DNA of 64,000 nucleotides from Isoetes taiwanensis (GCA_021234155.1 JAJEKV010000085.1:800085-864084), one strand, 5' to 3'. Shown: positions 1 through 9,300, counted from the stretch's first letter. A program made the numbers and translations. Notes: generated by a model from the sequence alone, not told the origin.

Positions 1-2
1 GC

Positions 3-1118
3 AAGCTCAGACATGTATTCCGTGCAAAGAGTGTTGGACTGATCAGGATCCTGTAAATACGGGTTGTTTTCCAACAACCAGTGAGCATGAGGGTTGCCTT
101 GAAAAATTCGATGTGCCTCATCTCTGAACTTATCTTGTGTATCAGCCAGATAGAAATCATGAAAAATATAAGCCATAGGCTGAACCACACGGAAGATGAC
201 CAAATCAGAATCCTCACAGTGGATTTGATCAAAGACTAAGAGGGCACAGAGTAAGCCTTTGTCTTCTATGGAAAGGTCCGACCATATCCTGAGAAAATCC
301 GCGCTGCCCAGGGGCTGCGCATTAATCTTGCCGTTTGCCGCGTACCACGTGAGAAGAAAAAGGTGGCGTCGGGCAACCACATAATCCAGGTAACTGGAAG
401 GGGTACAAAAGTCCGTAGGAATGCGGAGAGCAATATCAATATATACCTCATGTTGACTCTGGGCTTCTTCCGCAGATTGAACAGCTTGCTGGAGTTGATG
501 CTCGAGGTCTCGGATCCGATTATCTTTGTCAGCAAGAAGATGGGACTGATCACGGTACTTCCGGTGAGAGAGCGTGGCCTGTGAAGATGAAGGCACTTGA
601 GTGGAGTTTTGAAGCCGAAGAGTGGCAATTTCTGCGTCATCAATTATCTTCTGCTTCTGAGCTTCAGTGAATTGAGCCTGGAGAGGCGTGAGCTGACCGC
701 GCAGCATGGAAAGTTGGTCTTCGAGAGAAGAGATGCGCACATGTCGCTCAGCAAGGTCTTGGACTCGGTTGGTGTAATTCTGAGAGAGCTCCGTGTACAT
801 TGTTTGGAGGTTTGCAAGGGCTTGATCCTTGTCGGCAAGGAGTTTATCCTTATCCTTGTTGGTAGCTAACAATTCTTGAATAGTGGACTGTAACTGAGCT
901 TGTTGATCAGCAAGCAGGCTAGTCTGGTCCTGTTCAGCCTTTAGAGATTCACGGGCCTGTAAAAGAGCCTCGTGCTTCTGTTGAAGCTTATCTTCAAGGG
1001 ATTGAACTTCCGTGGTGGCAGCGTGGAGATCCCTGTGAACTGCTTTCGTGGCCTCCATGTAAGCTTGCATGCCATTCATGAAGGTTTCTTGCGGGTCCTG
1101 AAGCTTAAGGACAGCTGC
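3..1118 (-). CDS. ORF3 continuation: coiled-coil region, open to window edge
   Basis: In the same frame as the 319-aa ORF, after its TAA, 372 further codons are open without a stop to the left edge. They begin AVLKLQDPQETFMNGMQAYM and run through a long heptad-like, Gln/Leu/Asp-rich stretch (for example LLADKDQALANLQTMYTEL at about 830-770 and ISSLEDQLSMLRGQLTPLQ at about 740-685). This predicts an extended coiled coil. A more globular end follows (FCTPSSYLDYVVARRHLFLL; AYIFHDFYLADTQDKFRDEA). The simplest reading is that both parts were one protein of about 690 residues or more, split by one premature stop. The natural stop codon lies outside the window. Confidence 0.6.
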
Positions 1119-2078
1119 TTATACATCCTGCTGATATTGATACAGGGCCTGTCGAGAAGGTGGAAGTGCGAGGCCCTGTTGGCGATTAGACTGTGATGTC
1201 TGAGAAACATGATGAGAATTGGAGTGTGTGGTTTCCGTGGAGGAAGAGGAAACAGAAATAGGTTTTTCTTGAGTTCGAGCTTGGCCAGGAGAAGGACGAG
1301 GGCGTGAAGTTTCAGCCTGGAGGTTAACAGGAATGGGAATGGAGTGTTGGTGGGTGGATGCTTGAGAAGTAACATGCTGAGTGGAGGGGGAACCTGGACT
1401 GGGTATAGGGACACAATGACGGATGATGGCTTGAAGGTGAGCACCTATGGTAGATTCATGGCGCGAAGAAGGTGATGCTCTGATGCGATCAATTTCATGA
1501 AGGAGGCGGAGGAACGAAATTTGAGGCCAATCAATGGAATGAGTGGAATAGATGGCCACGACAACTATGTTGAAAAACCGCTTATTTATGTGGGTATTCT
1601 TGATGGAATACCCATAGAACTTTCGCCACAGAAATTTGACAAAAAGATCATGGGACTTGGCAATGTTCGTCAAACGATGAGTATTGGCCTGATAAGAAGT
1701 TTGGCCATATTTAGAGACATCCTGTTCCTGTAAGGCAGCCCAAGATAAAGAAGGTCTGTGAAGAGGGACTTGGAATACCTGAGAAAGCAGAACTGGGGTA
1801 AGCAAAATTGTGGTCTGATCGACCCTGGTGGCGTATCCGTCGCTGATGTTGATCATGTGAGCAATAAACCGCCTTAGTTGATTCTGAATTTGGGGCGGGA
1901 GTTCCCGCCAGAGAGAATTCATACAACCCGCGGGCGCTCGCAACAAAGACGACCGGGACCTTCCAAAGCATCGCGAAAAGGTGGGAGTGAAAAACCCGAT
2001 TGCACTCAAAAAAAGAGCCGGATCCTTGGAAAAAAAGATCTTGAAGAGTAGGGAATTTTGGTGAAACAGCCATGGCAA
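1119..2078 (-). CDS. ORF3 amino part of copy A, 319 aa, unknown domain
   Basis: The frame lies downstream of pol, where plant gypsy elements place env-like or other extra genes. The amino half looks globular: LPPQIQNQLRRFIAHMINI, then TTILLTPVLLSQVFQVPL, and a hydrophobic VVVAIYSTHSIDWPQISFL segment. The organisation resembles the domain often called putative plant transposon protein, but that is inference from pattern only. The carboxyl half is Ser/Pro/Gln/Thr-rich and probably disordered. I see no signal peptide or membrane anchor, so it is not obviously an envelope protein. It ends at a TAA (1119-1121) after QYQQDV, and the same frame continues open to the window edge. Confidence 0.6.
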   Translation of the reverse strand: MPWLFHQNSLLFKIFFSKDPALFLSAIGFFTPTFSRCFGRSRSSLLRAPAGCMNSLWRELPPQIQNQLRRFIAHMINISDGYATRVDQTTILLTPVLLSQVFQVPLHRPSLSWAALQEQDVSKYGQTSYQANTHRLTNIAKSHDLFVKFLWRKFYGYSIKNTHINKRFFNIVVVAIYSTHSIDWPQISFLRLLHEIDRIRASPSSRHESTIGAHLQAIIRHCVPIPSPGSPSTQHVTSQASTHQHSIPIPVNLQAETSRPRPSPGQARTQEKPISVSSSSTETTHSNSHHVSQTSQSNRQQGLALPPSRQALYQYQQDV

Positions 2079-2536
2079 GAGACGAAGGAAGGAAGCGCTA
2101 GAGCGGATTGAAAGAAGTCGGAGGGCGGAGAGCGGAAGACGAAAACGAAGTAAGGCGAAAAGGTTTTAGGGCTCACAAGTTGTGGCGAAGGGGCATGATG
2201 AGAATGAAACCGGAACCGTTGATGGTGCCAGGTGGCAGCAAATCAGAAAAAGGTGCTTGAGAGGCAAAAGTTTGGCGAAGTCCCAGAGTAGTGAAGGGAA
2301 GGCAGATGAACGGTGGAGATGAAACGTGAATGAACGAGGGGATATGACAGCTGGGCGAAGGTACAAATATTTATGACCGACGGGCGTGAAAGGAAGGAAT
2401 GTCATTTAATGCTGGCAACTCGAAGTGGGATATTATAAAAGAGAATGTGTCAGACAGGACCATGGCTAGATATGCGGCGGGAGAAAAATTTTGCATTTAG
2501 AAAGAGGCTTGCATTGCAACCACGTTAACAATTTTG
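2079..2536. other. spacer between ORF3 and the antisense ORF
   Basis: GA-rich on plus, with no coding signal that I trust. A 79-codon minus frame (2405-2166) has no recognisable content. It probably serves as the leader of ORF3 within copy A. Confidence 0.5.
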
Positions 2537-2582
2537 GGATTGGTCCACGTCGGCAGAGCTCCAAGCGGTTGGGCTATATAAG
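2537..2582 (+). promoter_or_regulatory. candidate antisense promoter (CCAAT-type and TATA)
   Basis: GATTGGTCC (an inverted CCAAT core) at 2537-2545 is followed 30 bases on by CTATATAAG at 2574-2582, and by the ATG at 2621. The implied 5' leader is only 10-15 bases. Motif evidence only. Confidence 0.35.
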
Positions 2583-2620
2583 ACGAGCAGTGGTCGAAGC
2601 TGAGACACCAGTTCGCGACC

Positions 2621-2860
2621 ATGGATGATAAATGTACTATGCCGACTAGTTGCCAGGAATGGATCACTTGCAAGATGAACGCTATGGATCTCTGGAAATG
2701 TCGCAACCGCGGCATTCGTATGGACGGCTGGTGTGGCGCAATGGCAGAGCACCCGGACCCCAAGACCACTCCCATCGAGGTGGTCATTCATCTGCCCTGG
2801 GAGCCTGAACACTGTCGCTACCTTGTGCTCCGCATCACCTCTGCTCCAAACCCGGAGTAG
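2621..2860 (+). CDS. antisense ORF between pol and ORF3, 79 aa, unknown
   Basis: This is the only plus-strand frame in copy A with a plausible promoter. It begins with ATG in a strong context (ACCATGG), 38 bases after a canonical TATATAAG. The product is Cys/Trp/Met-rich (for example CQEWITCKMNAMDLWKCR) and ends with TAG at 2860. I do not recognise a family. Some plant gypsy elements, especially of the Tat lineage, carry extra ORFs between pol and the 3' LTR, some of them antisense. It could equally be a chance frame, because it is short and the minus strand is also open here (2968-2525). Confidence 0.35.
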   Translation: MDDKCTMPTSCQEWITCKMNAMDLWKCRNRGIRMDGWCGAMAEHPDPKTTPIEVVIHLPWEPEHCRYLVLRITSAPNPE

Positions 2861-2968
2861 GGGTTCTTTTAACTTAGGATTTTGTAAATAGGGCTCTGCC
2901 CATAGCGGATGTATATGGGCAATGCCCACCTTTTGTTTTTCGCCACTAATATAATATAAATATGCCAC

Positions 2969-5278
2969 TTAGTCACTATCTATGGAGTCAGAATTTTGTT
3001 GTTGATCATGTGTATGAACGCTTGTAGCTTCTGTATGAAATTGTTTGAGGCGAAAACCATTAACCAGTGAAGGTAACGGAGTACCATCTAACTCTGCTAG
3101 TTTAAAAACACCGGGCTGCACCACTTGCAGAATTTGATACGGACCCAACCAACGAAACTTTAATTTACCCGGAAAATTTTTATAACGAGAATCATAAAGG
3201 AGAACCAAATCACCTTCTTGAAATGTTTTTGTCTTAAGATTTTTGTCCTGCAATGATTTCTGCAACTGTTGGCCATGAAGAATATGAATATAAGCATCTC
3301 TCCTAAGTTCATCCAACTGTGCAAGTTGATAAACCCGTTCTTTAAGAGCTGCAGGTGGATTAGGTGCGGTAGCAAGTTGAAAACGAAGTGTCGGAAGGAT
3401 ATATTCAAAGGGCATAAGAGCTTCTTGACCATAAACCAATTTGAAAGGAGTGTGGCCAGTAGCTATTTTGAAACTTGTATTGTAAGCCCAAAGAACAGTA
3501 GGCAACTTGTCTTGCCAATCCGTTCGAGAGGCATCACAAATTTTTTTTAGAATAGTGATGAGAGTTTTGTTTGTACTTTCAGCCAAACCATTCCCTTGAG
3601 GATAGTAAGGTGTACTCTTCCTGTGCTGGATATGAAGATAATCCGTCAGCGCCTTGATGGTATGATTGACAAAATGGACGCCACGATCACTAACAAGTTC
3701 CGTGGGACAACTAAAACGCGTAATGATGTGTGTATACAGAACCTTGGACGTGCTGGCTGCAATGTTGTCAGGAAGTGCACAAGCTTCCGCCCATTTTGTA
3801 GCATAATCAGTGATGACCAGAATGTAGCGGGCACGGGTGTGCCGCGCAGGTGGATCCATGGGCCCCACAAAGTCCATTTCCCATTTGCTGAAGGGAAGTG
3901 GCGTAGCGACCGGCGTCAATGGAAGAGCGTCACGGGCCGTGGGCCTTCCCACACGCTGACAGACGTCACACGTGCGAGCGTGAGCGTGGGCATCCTTGAA
4001 GAGCGTGGGCCAGAAGTATTCTGCCAGAAGAATTTTGCGTGCCGTGGTGTCACCACTGAAATGACCACCACCAAGCCCGTCATGGGCTTGTCGAATGATA
4101 TTGGGCACCTCATGAGGAAGGACACAACGATGGAGAACCATGTCTTTGCCGCGTTTGTACAGATGTCCCGCAACCATGGTGTAGTCACGGACTTCACGGA
4201 GAAACTGACGACGGCGTGAGCGAAGCTTTTCTGGAGAGAGCGTGGGATCTTCGGTTGGAAGAGCTCCTGTGAGAAGATACTGCTGAAAGTTGTGGAACCA
4301 ATGGGGCGTGGCTGTGACAAGGAACAGTTGAGCATCTGGAAAGGCGTCTGAAACACCCGTGGAGGTATCATCTGTGTGGATGCGGGAAAGGTAATCAGGC
4401 ACCACATGAGACTTGCCTGCCTTATGAACGATTTCGAAAGGAGCGAATTCTTGCAGAAGAAGGACCCAACGAGCAATTCTACCCGTGGGCGTGGCTTTGT
4501 TGATTAAGTAAAGAAGAGCTTGATGATCAACAAAGAACTTGATCTGGCTTCCCAACAAATAATGACGGAAACGTTGGACACAGAAAACTAAGCTCAATGC
4601 TTCCCGTTCCGTGGCAGAGTAGTTGCGCTCAGCATGATTGAGTTTCCTGCTGGCATAGCGGATCGGTTTATCTGTTTGCGCATCATAGGCCTGAGAAAGA
4701 ACAGCACCAATGGCAAAAGCAGAGACATCAACATGAACGTGAAAAGGCTTGTCCCATTGAGGAGGAACAAGTACCGGTGCCTGAGTAAGTAATAGCTTCA
4801 ATTTTTGGAAAGCAGTTTCCGCTTGAGGATTCCAAGCCCAAGTGGATTCATCACCCGTGAGTTTATGAATGGGATCAGCTATAGCTGCAAGTCCAGGAAT
4901 GAAGGTGGAATAGTAATTAACCTTACCCAGGAAAGACCGTGTCTCTTTGATATTAGATGGTGCGTGAGCCTTCAATACACAACTGATTTTAGCAGGATCT
5001 GTGGTGATCCCATTTTTACTAACCACATGACCCAAAAGAACACCTGAGGTGACGCAGAAGGTAGTTTCGAGTTGATCGTCTTTCTTGATAGAAATTTGAT
5101 TGTACCCTGAAAAACCATCCACGAAAGAGTACATCTCATGACTAGCAACCTCTTCAAGAACCTGGTCTGTGAAGGGAAGCGGGAAGTGATCACGCTCCGT
5201 GGCTTGATTGAGTTTTCGGTAGTCCACACAAACGCGGATCTTACCATTGTGCTTGAGAGCAATGACGATGGGGCTCAC
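2969..5278 (-). CDS. pol: pol: deleted RT, RNase H and integrase, 769 aa
   Basis: RT finger motifs are present (VDYRKLNQ, then YSFVDGFSGYNQI at about 50-62). After ETTFCVTS (about 78) the sequence jumps straight to LLGHVVSKNG, so the palm segment that normally carries F/YxDD is missing, without loss of frame. RNase H follows with candidate acidic residues D184, E226 and D251. Integrase has the HHCC finger (H399, H406, C437, C440) and a complete D469, D531, E567 triad with 35 residues between the last two. A WLGPYQIL motif marks the GPY/F module near the end. The protein should be unable to polymerise DNA but keeps all visible integrase residues. The annotated start is a GTG; the natural frame enters from upstream. 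Confidence 0.92.
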   Translation of the reverse strand: MSPIVIALKHNGKIRVCVDYRKLNQATERDHFPLPFTDQVLEEVASHEMYSFVDGFSGYNQISIKKDDQLETTFCVTSGVLLGHVVSKNGITTDPAKISCVLKAHAPSNIKETRSFLGKVNYYSTFIPGLAAIADPIHKLTGDESTWAWNPQAETAFQKLKLLLTQAPVLVPPQWDKPFHVHVDVSAFAIGAVLSQAYDAQTDKPIRYASRKLNHAERNYSATEREALSLVFCVQRFRHYLLGSQIKFFVDHQALLYLINKATPTGRIARWVLLLQEFAPFEIVHKAGKSHVVPDYLSRIHTDDTSTGVSDAFPDAQLFLVTATPHWFHNFQQYLLTGALPTEDPTLSPEKLRSRRRQFLREVRDYTMVAGHLYKRGKDMVLHRCVLPHEVPNIIRQAHDGLGGGHFSGDTTARKILLAEYFWPTLFKDAHAHARTCDVCQRVGRPTARDALPLTPVATPLPFSKWEMDFVGPMDPPARHTRARYILVITDYATKWAEACALPDNIAASTSKVLYTHIITRFSCPTELVSDRGVHFVNHTIKALTDYLHIQHRKSTPYYPQGNGLAESTNKTLITILKKICDASRTDWQDKLPTVLWAYNTSFKIATGHTPFKLVYGQEALMPFEYILPTLRFQLATAPNPPAALKERVYQLAQLDELRRDAYIHILHGQQLQKSLQDKNLKTKTFQEGDLVLLYDSRYKNFPGKLKFRWLGPYQILQVVQPGVFKLAELDGTPLPSLVNGFRLKQFHTEATSVHTHDQQQNSDSIDSD

Positions 5279-5850
5279 CCATTCAGAGTGTTTGACCTCA
5301 TAAATTAAGCCAGCAACTAAGAGTTTGTCAATTTCGGCCTTGACACGGTCACGGTAATTTGGGTTGAGCCTGTACTATCGTTGCTAGATTGGGCGTGCGT
5401 CAGGTTTGGTAGGAATGGTGAGTTCCCCCAATTCTTTTTTTATACCTCGAAGGTCTTTGTAGCTCCAAGCAAAAATATGTTTGAATTTTTTGAAAAGCGT
5501 CACAGCGCGTGCTTTATATTTTGGTGGAAGATTGGCAGCGAGGCGGACTGGTTGATTATTACCAATATCCATAATGTCCACCTCTTGGAGTTTGAATATG
5601 TGGAACCCATACGTGTCTGGACATGATGAGCGGAGGAGGTTGGAGCATAGGGGGAGGAGCAACGTTTTGAGTGGTGAAGAAAAGAGGGGCGATGAGTGTC
5701 ATCAAGCAAGGGTTGCTTCATGGCCGGCATGAATATCGACAATATCTGAAGAAGGGTTCGTGGTCGAAAAATGATCAAGACGTTGAATGCGATTGCAGGA
5801 AGCCAGGTAAGGGTCAAGCAGAGCTGCCACAGCCTGGTCCTGATCGAGCG
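5279..5850 (-). pseudogene. linker and amino end of reverse transcriptase, with two in-frame amber codons
   Basis: The 5662-5384 frame carries GNNQPVRLAANLPPKYKARA followed by FAWSYKDLRGI and PTKPDARPI, the usual entry into gypsy RT. It is closed by TAG at 5386-5384. Two sense codons later comes a second TAG (5377-5375). The same frame then runs on into the pol ORF with RLNPNYRDRVKAEIDKLL. The first TAG is present at the same codon in copy C (62618-62620), where the second position is CGA. The first stop is thus inherited and the second private to copy A. Whether the first was ever read through is unknown. Confidence 0.8.
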
Positions 5851-7656
5851 TCATCTCACCCCAAGGATCAGCATACTCAGGGTAGGAGGAGAGAGGCAGA
5901 TTTGGGGAGCTCGAACATGATAGATATTTTGTGCCTCTTCGTAATCGTGCGAGATTGAAGGTTCGGCATTCTCAACAGAGATCAATTTGCCAGTTTCCAA
6001 ATCCATGGTGGCATTGAGATGGCCATCTGTAATGACAAGTTGGTCCGTGGCCCAGTAATGAATACTTTTAGCCTGGCGGAGAAAAGGTCTGCCCACCAGC
6101 ATTTCATAATCACCGGGATCTTCTCCAGCTTTCCAAACCCCAAACTCCAAGGGGAATTTGAGATCACCAATGCTGATGTGGAGGAGAGAAGTGACGCCTT
6201 GAGGGCGCGTGATATGGCCATTGGCCAACTTGATGTCATAGGGGGCACGGTATAGTTGTTTGATCTCCAATTGCTTTCTGAGCTTGTCAGTAATAAGATT
6301 GATGGCACTACCTCCATCAATTTGAACATGATTGATGTGCTGATTTTCCACCACGGCATGTACCATTGGTGTTGAGGTTGCAACAGCTCCAACCAAAACA
6401 GTGGGAGGAGGTAACTGATCTTTGAGAGCCGGACAAAGTTTCAAAATGGTGGCGAGGCTCAAAGCTATCTTGATTTTAGCGAGTTCTTCTTGAAGTTCCA
6501 GGGGAACGTGAGAAAAAGGATCAGCAGGATCCAAAGGAGCAGGAGACTGAGGTAAAGAAGCCGAAACCTCTTTGAGAAGCTCCACCTCTGCAGCAATATT
6601 TGGATACGGCTGAGAGCGTGTGCTTGTAGATGCTGATGGTGCCTCCTGACGCTGCTGAGCCCGAGTAGTGGCATGAACATTGGCCAGGGTGCGGCCTTCC
6701 GCTGCCTGCATTAGTTTGAGAATACTCTGTCTCACTTTGGGCATGACGTGAGGCATGAGTCTATTGAGGTCAGGCGCGAAATGCACTTTTTTGTCTTCGT
6801 CATGTGGTACCGTCTCGACAGCAAAAGCTGGTTGCGTGTCGTGAGGGATGATGGTCAAGGGGCGTGAAGTCCTGGTCTGGCGTGAGACCAGACCACCCCA
6901 ATTGGACTGCTGTACTGGAGAGTTGAGTGCCTGATAGATTTCCTCTTGAGCTTGTTGATCCAGAGGATTAGAGGTAGGGGCTGCTTGTTGAGGTCGCTGT
7001 TGTTGAGGTGGCCGTGGTGGCTTTCTCAAAACAGGACGAGGGCCTTGTTTACCATTGGCAACCCACAGCTGATAAGCCGTGAGGCGTACTGAAGCAGGCT
7101 GATTTGTTCCTGGAAGTTGGACTTGAACTTGGGGAAGTTGAGGGCACGCTGTGGTGGTATGTCCCCATTCATGACAATGATAGCATTGAGCCTTTGAAGG
7201 ATCAAAGGGAGGAGGGGAGTCTTGTCCCCGTGACTGCTGAGGTTGCTGCATGTGTTGATACTGCTGAGGTTGCTGATCTTGATATTGCTGAGGCTGATAT
7301 ATTTGTTGTTGCCGGCGTGGTCGGACTTCATAAACCATCTTCTGCCTAAAAGGGGTAGGATGAGAACGGGTGCATTCTTCCGTGGCATGATTGCACATGT
7401 TGCATCTTTTGCAATGAGGAGGTCCATTGGAGGAGTTGCATTCATTGGCCAAATGTCCCTGATATTTACAGATATGGCACCAGATCTGAGAGCGTTGTGG
7501 ATTTGTTTGTGCAGGTTGGACTGCATTCTGAGGAACCATGACGGGGGGCATGAAAGGCAGTTCCGTGAGGGCAACACCTCGAGAGAAAACATTGACCGAG
7601 TGATTGACCAATTCAATCGCCTGCTCCAAAGACTTGGGACGCAGGTACTCCGTCAT
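5851..7656 (-). CDS. gag carboxyl end with three zinc knuckles plus aspartic protease, 601 aa
   Basis: The open frame encodes the nucleocapsid end of Gag fused to protease. Three CX2CX4HX4C knuckles lie at residues 60-73, 82-95 and 158-171, the last two separated by a Gln-rich stretch (about 116-145); they bind genomic RNA. The protease has QIDGGSAINLI with the putative catalytic Asp at about 447. DGGS in place of DSG/DTG is common in plant gypsy proteases. Start at 7656 is simply the first Met after the in-frame stop; in the ancestral protein it continues from the gag core. The frame ends at 5851 in a short divergent tail, whereas copy C stays open through the same region, so a frameshift near 5900 probably truncated it. 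Confidence 0.85.
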   Translation of the reverse strand: MTEYLRPKSLEQAIELVNHSVNVFSRGVALTELPFMPPVMVPQNAVQPAQTNPQRSQIWCHICKYQGHLANECNSSNGPPHCKRCNMCNHATEECTRSHPTPFRQKMVYEVRPRRQQQIYQPQQYQDQQPQQYQHMQQPQQSRGQDSPPPFDPSKAQCYHCHEWGHTTTACPQLPQVQVQLPGTNQPASVRLTAYQLWVANGKQGPRPVLRKPPRPPQQQRPQQAAPTSNPLDQQAQEEIYQALNSPVQQSNWGGLVSRQTRTSRPLTIIPHDTQPAFAVETVPHDEDKKVHFAPDLNRLMPHVMPKVRQSILKLMQAAEGRTLANVHATTRAQQRQEAPSASTSTRSQPYPNIAAEVELLKEVSASLPQSPAPLDPADPFSHVPLELQEELAKIKIALSLATILKLCPALKDQLPPPTVLVGAVATSTPMVHAVVENQHINHVQIDGGSAINLITDKLRKQLEIKQLYRAPYDIKLANGHITRPQGVTSLLHISIGDLKFPLEFGVWKAGEDPGDYEMLVGRPFLRQAKSIHYWATDQLVITDGHLNATMDLETGKLISVENAEPSISHDYEEAQNIYHVRAPQICLSPPTLSMLILGVR

Positions 7657-8620
7657 GAGACGAATGGCAGGAGGAAGGCCCTACAGAAACCAGGCAAGAA
7701 TCTGGCTTTGTGTGGGGTACTCCTGGAGTTTGCTGATGAGAATGTGTAGACGGCCGGCGAAATCACGCGCAGACTCCGTGGGTTGCTGCTGAAGATCATT
7801 GAGTTGTTTGAGCAAGAGTTGATCATCATCCGTGGTGCCATAGTGAGAGAGGAATGCTGTTTTCATTTCTTGCCAACTTTGCTTCCAGTGGCTTTTGTTG
7901 GCCATTAACCATTGATGAGGGGCGCCTCTTAGCGTGGTCGAGAAGATATATGAAACTTGAGTTGTGGTTGAGCGTGACCATTCAGAATGGCCAAGGCTTC
8001 AAATTCTTCCATATGAGCTTGAGCACTCTGATCCAGAGGTTTGCCTTTAGTGTTGCCAAAAGTTGGATAAGTGAGCTTCAAGTTGTGAGTAGGAGATGAA
8101 GGCGGAACTGAGGCATAGACAGGTGGAACATATGGTGGAGGAGGAACGGAAAAACCTGGAGGGCCAGAGAAGGGAACTTCCGGTGGGGAAGGATCCTGGG
8201 ATCCCACCTCATTAGGCTTGAGATCTGTGAGTTGGTAGACAGGAAGAGCATTCTGAAAAGATGGTGAAGCCTGAAATGCATGAACGTGGGAAGGGCCAAA
8301 GGAAACTTGAGGGTAGCCCATCCCGGCAGGAGGTGAAGAGGGTTATGACAGCAGAGGTAGCCTGAAGGTATATGAATATAGGTGCTGTCAGGAGTCTGGA
8401 AATAGTGAGGCGTGGGCTGAACAGGCGTATGATGTGGAGATTGAGGTTGAGAACAATTCTGGCACACAGGGGGAGACCCTGGTCGAGAATGAGCACGAGG
8501 GGTAGGAGGTGCCGATTGAGCTTTGGAACGGACACGACCACCCTCAATGTCATAATCAGTGTCATACATATCCCGAACAGCCTCGCGTCGTTGATGGCAC
8601 TCTACCGAGCCGCTTGGCAA
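7657..8620 (-). pseudogene. gag of copy A, frameshifted
   Basis: Gag makes the virus-like particle of the element. Three overlapping minus-strand frames carry its parts. 8620-8078 gives a proline-rich amino end that includes HSRPGSPPVCQNCSQPQSP, also found in copy B at 60.7 kb. 8321-7929 gives a segment with YPTFGNTKGKPLDQSAQ. 7905-7681 gives the core of a retrotransposon gag domain (WKQSWQEMKTAFLSHY, then ESARDFAGRLHILISKL). Frames change near 8320 and 7930, and a TAG at 7681-7683 precedes the zinc-knuckle frame. The product is therefore broken in at least three places. The true start is uncertain. Confidence 0.8.
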
Positions 8621-8701
8621 AGAAGTTCATCGTGAGTGAAACCCACGGCCGACATGATGGAAAGAAGGAAAAAGAAAGATCGGACCCGGCCGGGCATGCG
8701 G

Positions 8702-9300
8702 TGTTTGGGGTCACGGGTTCGGGAACTCCTCGCAAGAAGACCCTCTGCGGAGGACCCTTGGATCAAACAGGAGAATCGGTAGCTGTGTCACGCGGGATTT
8801 GCAAAAGAAACAAAGGAAAGGAAGAGAGAGAACAAAAAAAAAACAATGAGAACACAATGATAAGAACAAAACTTCTTGATATCAATGATGATACATGAGC
8901 TCTCACAATAGAGAGAAACTGAATGGAGATAAGACCAAAAACTCATCTAAAACTCGAATGCTAGCTCTACTCATATATATAGTCTGATGGCCTCGGCCCA
9001 AATATAGACGATCTGCCGGATCTCGGTGCCGACTCACGGAAGGAGGGCCGATTTAATAGGAATATCGGGTGCCTCTTGAAGCGCTTTGAATGACGCCGTT
9101 GTGGCCAGTGACGGCCCCATCACTGTGCCCGGTCTCGGCCTCTTCTTTTTTGAGGCGTGGCTTGCTGCTTGGTCTGGCCTTGGTCTTCTCTTTGGGCCTT
9201 TGACGGCCCGACATGGACTGATTGTGGCTCCTTGTTCTTGACACGGTCCTCCGTGTGCATGAATAGTCCTGTACCAGGACGTACAGGACTAACATAATCA
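8702..9300 (-). repeat. 5' LTR of gypsy copy A
   Basis: Read on minus, this block starts TGATTATG at 9300 and ends near CCCCAAACA at 8702. It aligns along its length with the blocks at 59936-60492 (plus) and 61966-62530 (minus). Shared landmarks are CTATTCATGCACAC near the start, a TATATATATGAGTAG core, and TTTGATCCAAGGGTCCTC near the end. Copy C has LTR in common with A up to about CCCCAAACA, where the internal sequence of A and B begins, so the 3' boundary is approximate by about 10 bases. I see no standard TGG-type primer-binding site directly after it. Confidence 0.8.
8971..8983 (-). promoter_or_regulatory. TATA box of LTR A
   Basis: ATATATATGAG lies in the middle of the LTR on minus and is conserved at the same place in LTR B (60231-60243) and LTR C (62221-62232). 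A conserved TATA motif mid-LTR is expected of the U3 promoter. Confidence 0.6.

Larger units (their letters stand above)
1..9300 (-). mobile_element. Ty3/gypsy LTR retrotransposon, copy A (3' end outside window)
   Basis: On the minus strand the order is 5' LTR (about 9300-8702), gag, zinc knuckles and protease, RT amino end, RNase H, integrase, and a third large ORF that leaves the window at base 1. Protease before RNase H before integrase in one element is the Ty3/gypsy order. It exceeds 9.3 kb and its 3' LTR is not seen. The gag is frameshifted, the RT palm is deleted, and stop codons separate the parts, so this copy is not autonomous. Long reading frames remain over protease, RNase H, integrase and ORF3. 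Copies B (59.9 kb) and C (62-64 kb) belong to the same family. Confidence 0.93.

Noticed and set aside
1497-1733. Plus-strand 78-codon frame
   Set aside because: Antisense to ORF3; no independent support.
3269-4219. Plus-strand frames of 93 and 207 codons opposite pol
   Set aside because: They are antisense shadows of the integrase/RNase H coding frame, with no promoter or domain.
5671-7792. Plus-strand frames opposite gag-protease
   Set aside because: Shadows of the minus-strand ORF; composition mirrors the Gln-rich gag codons.
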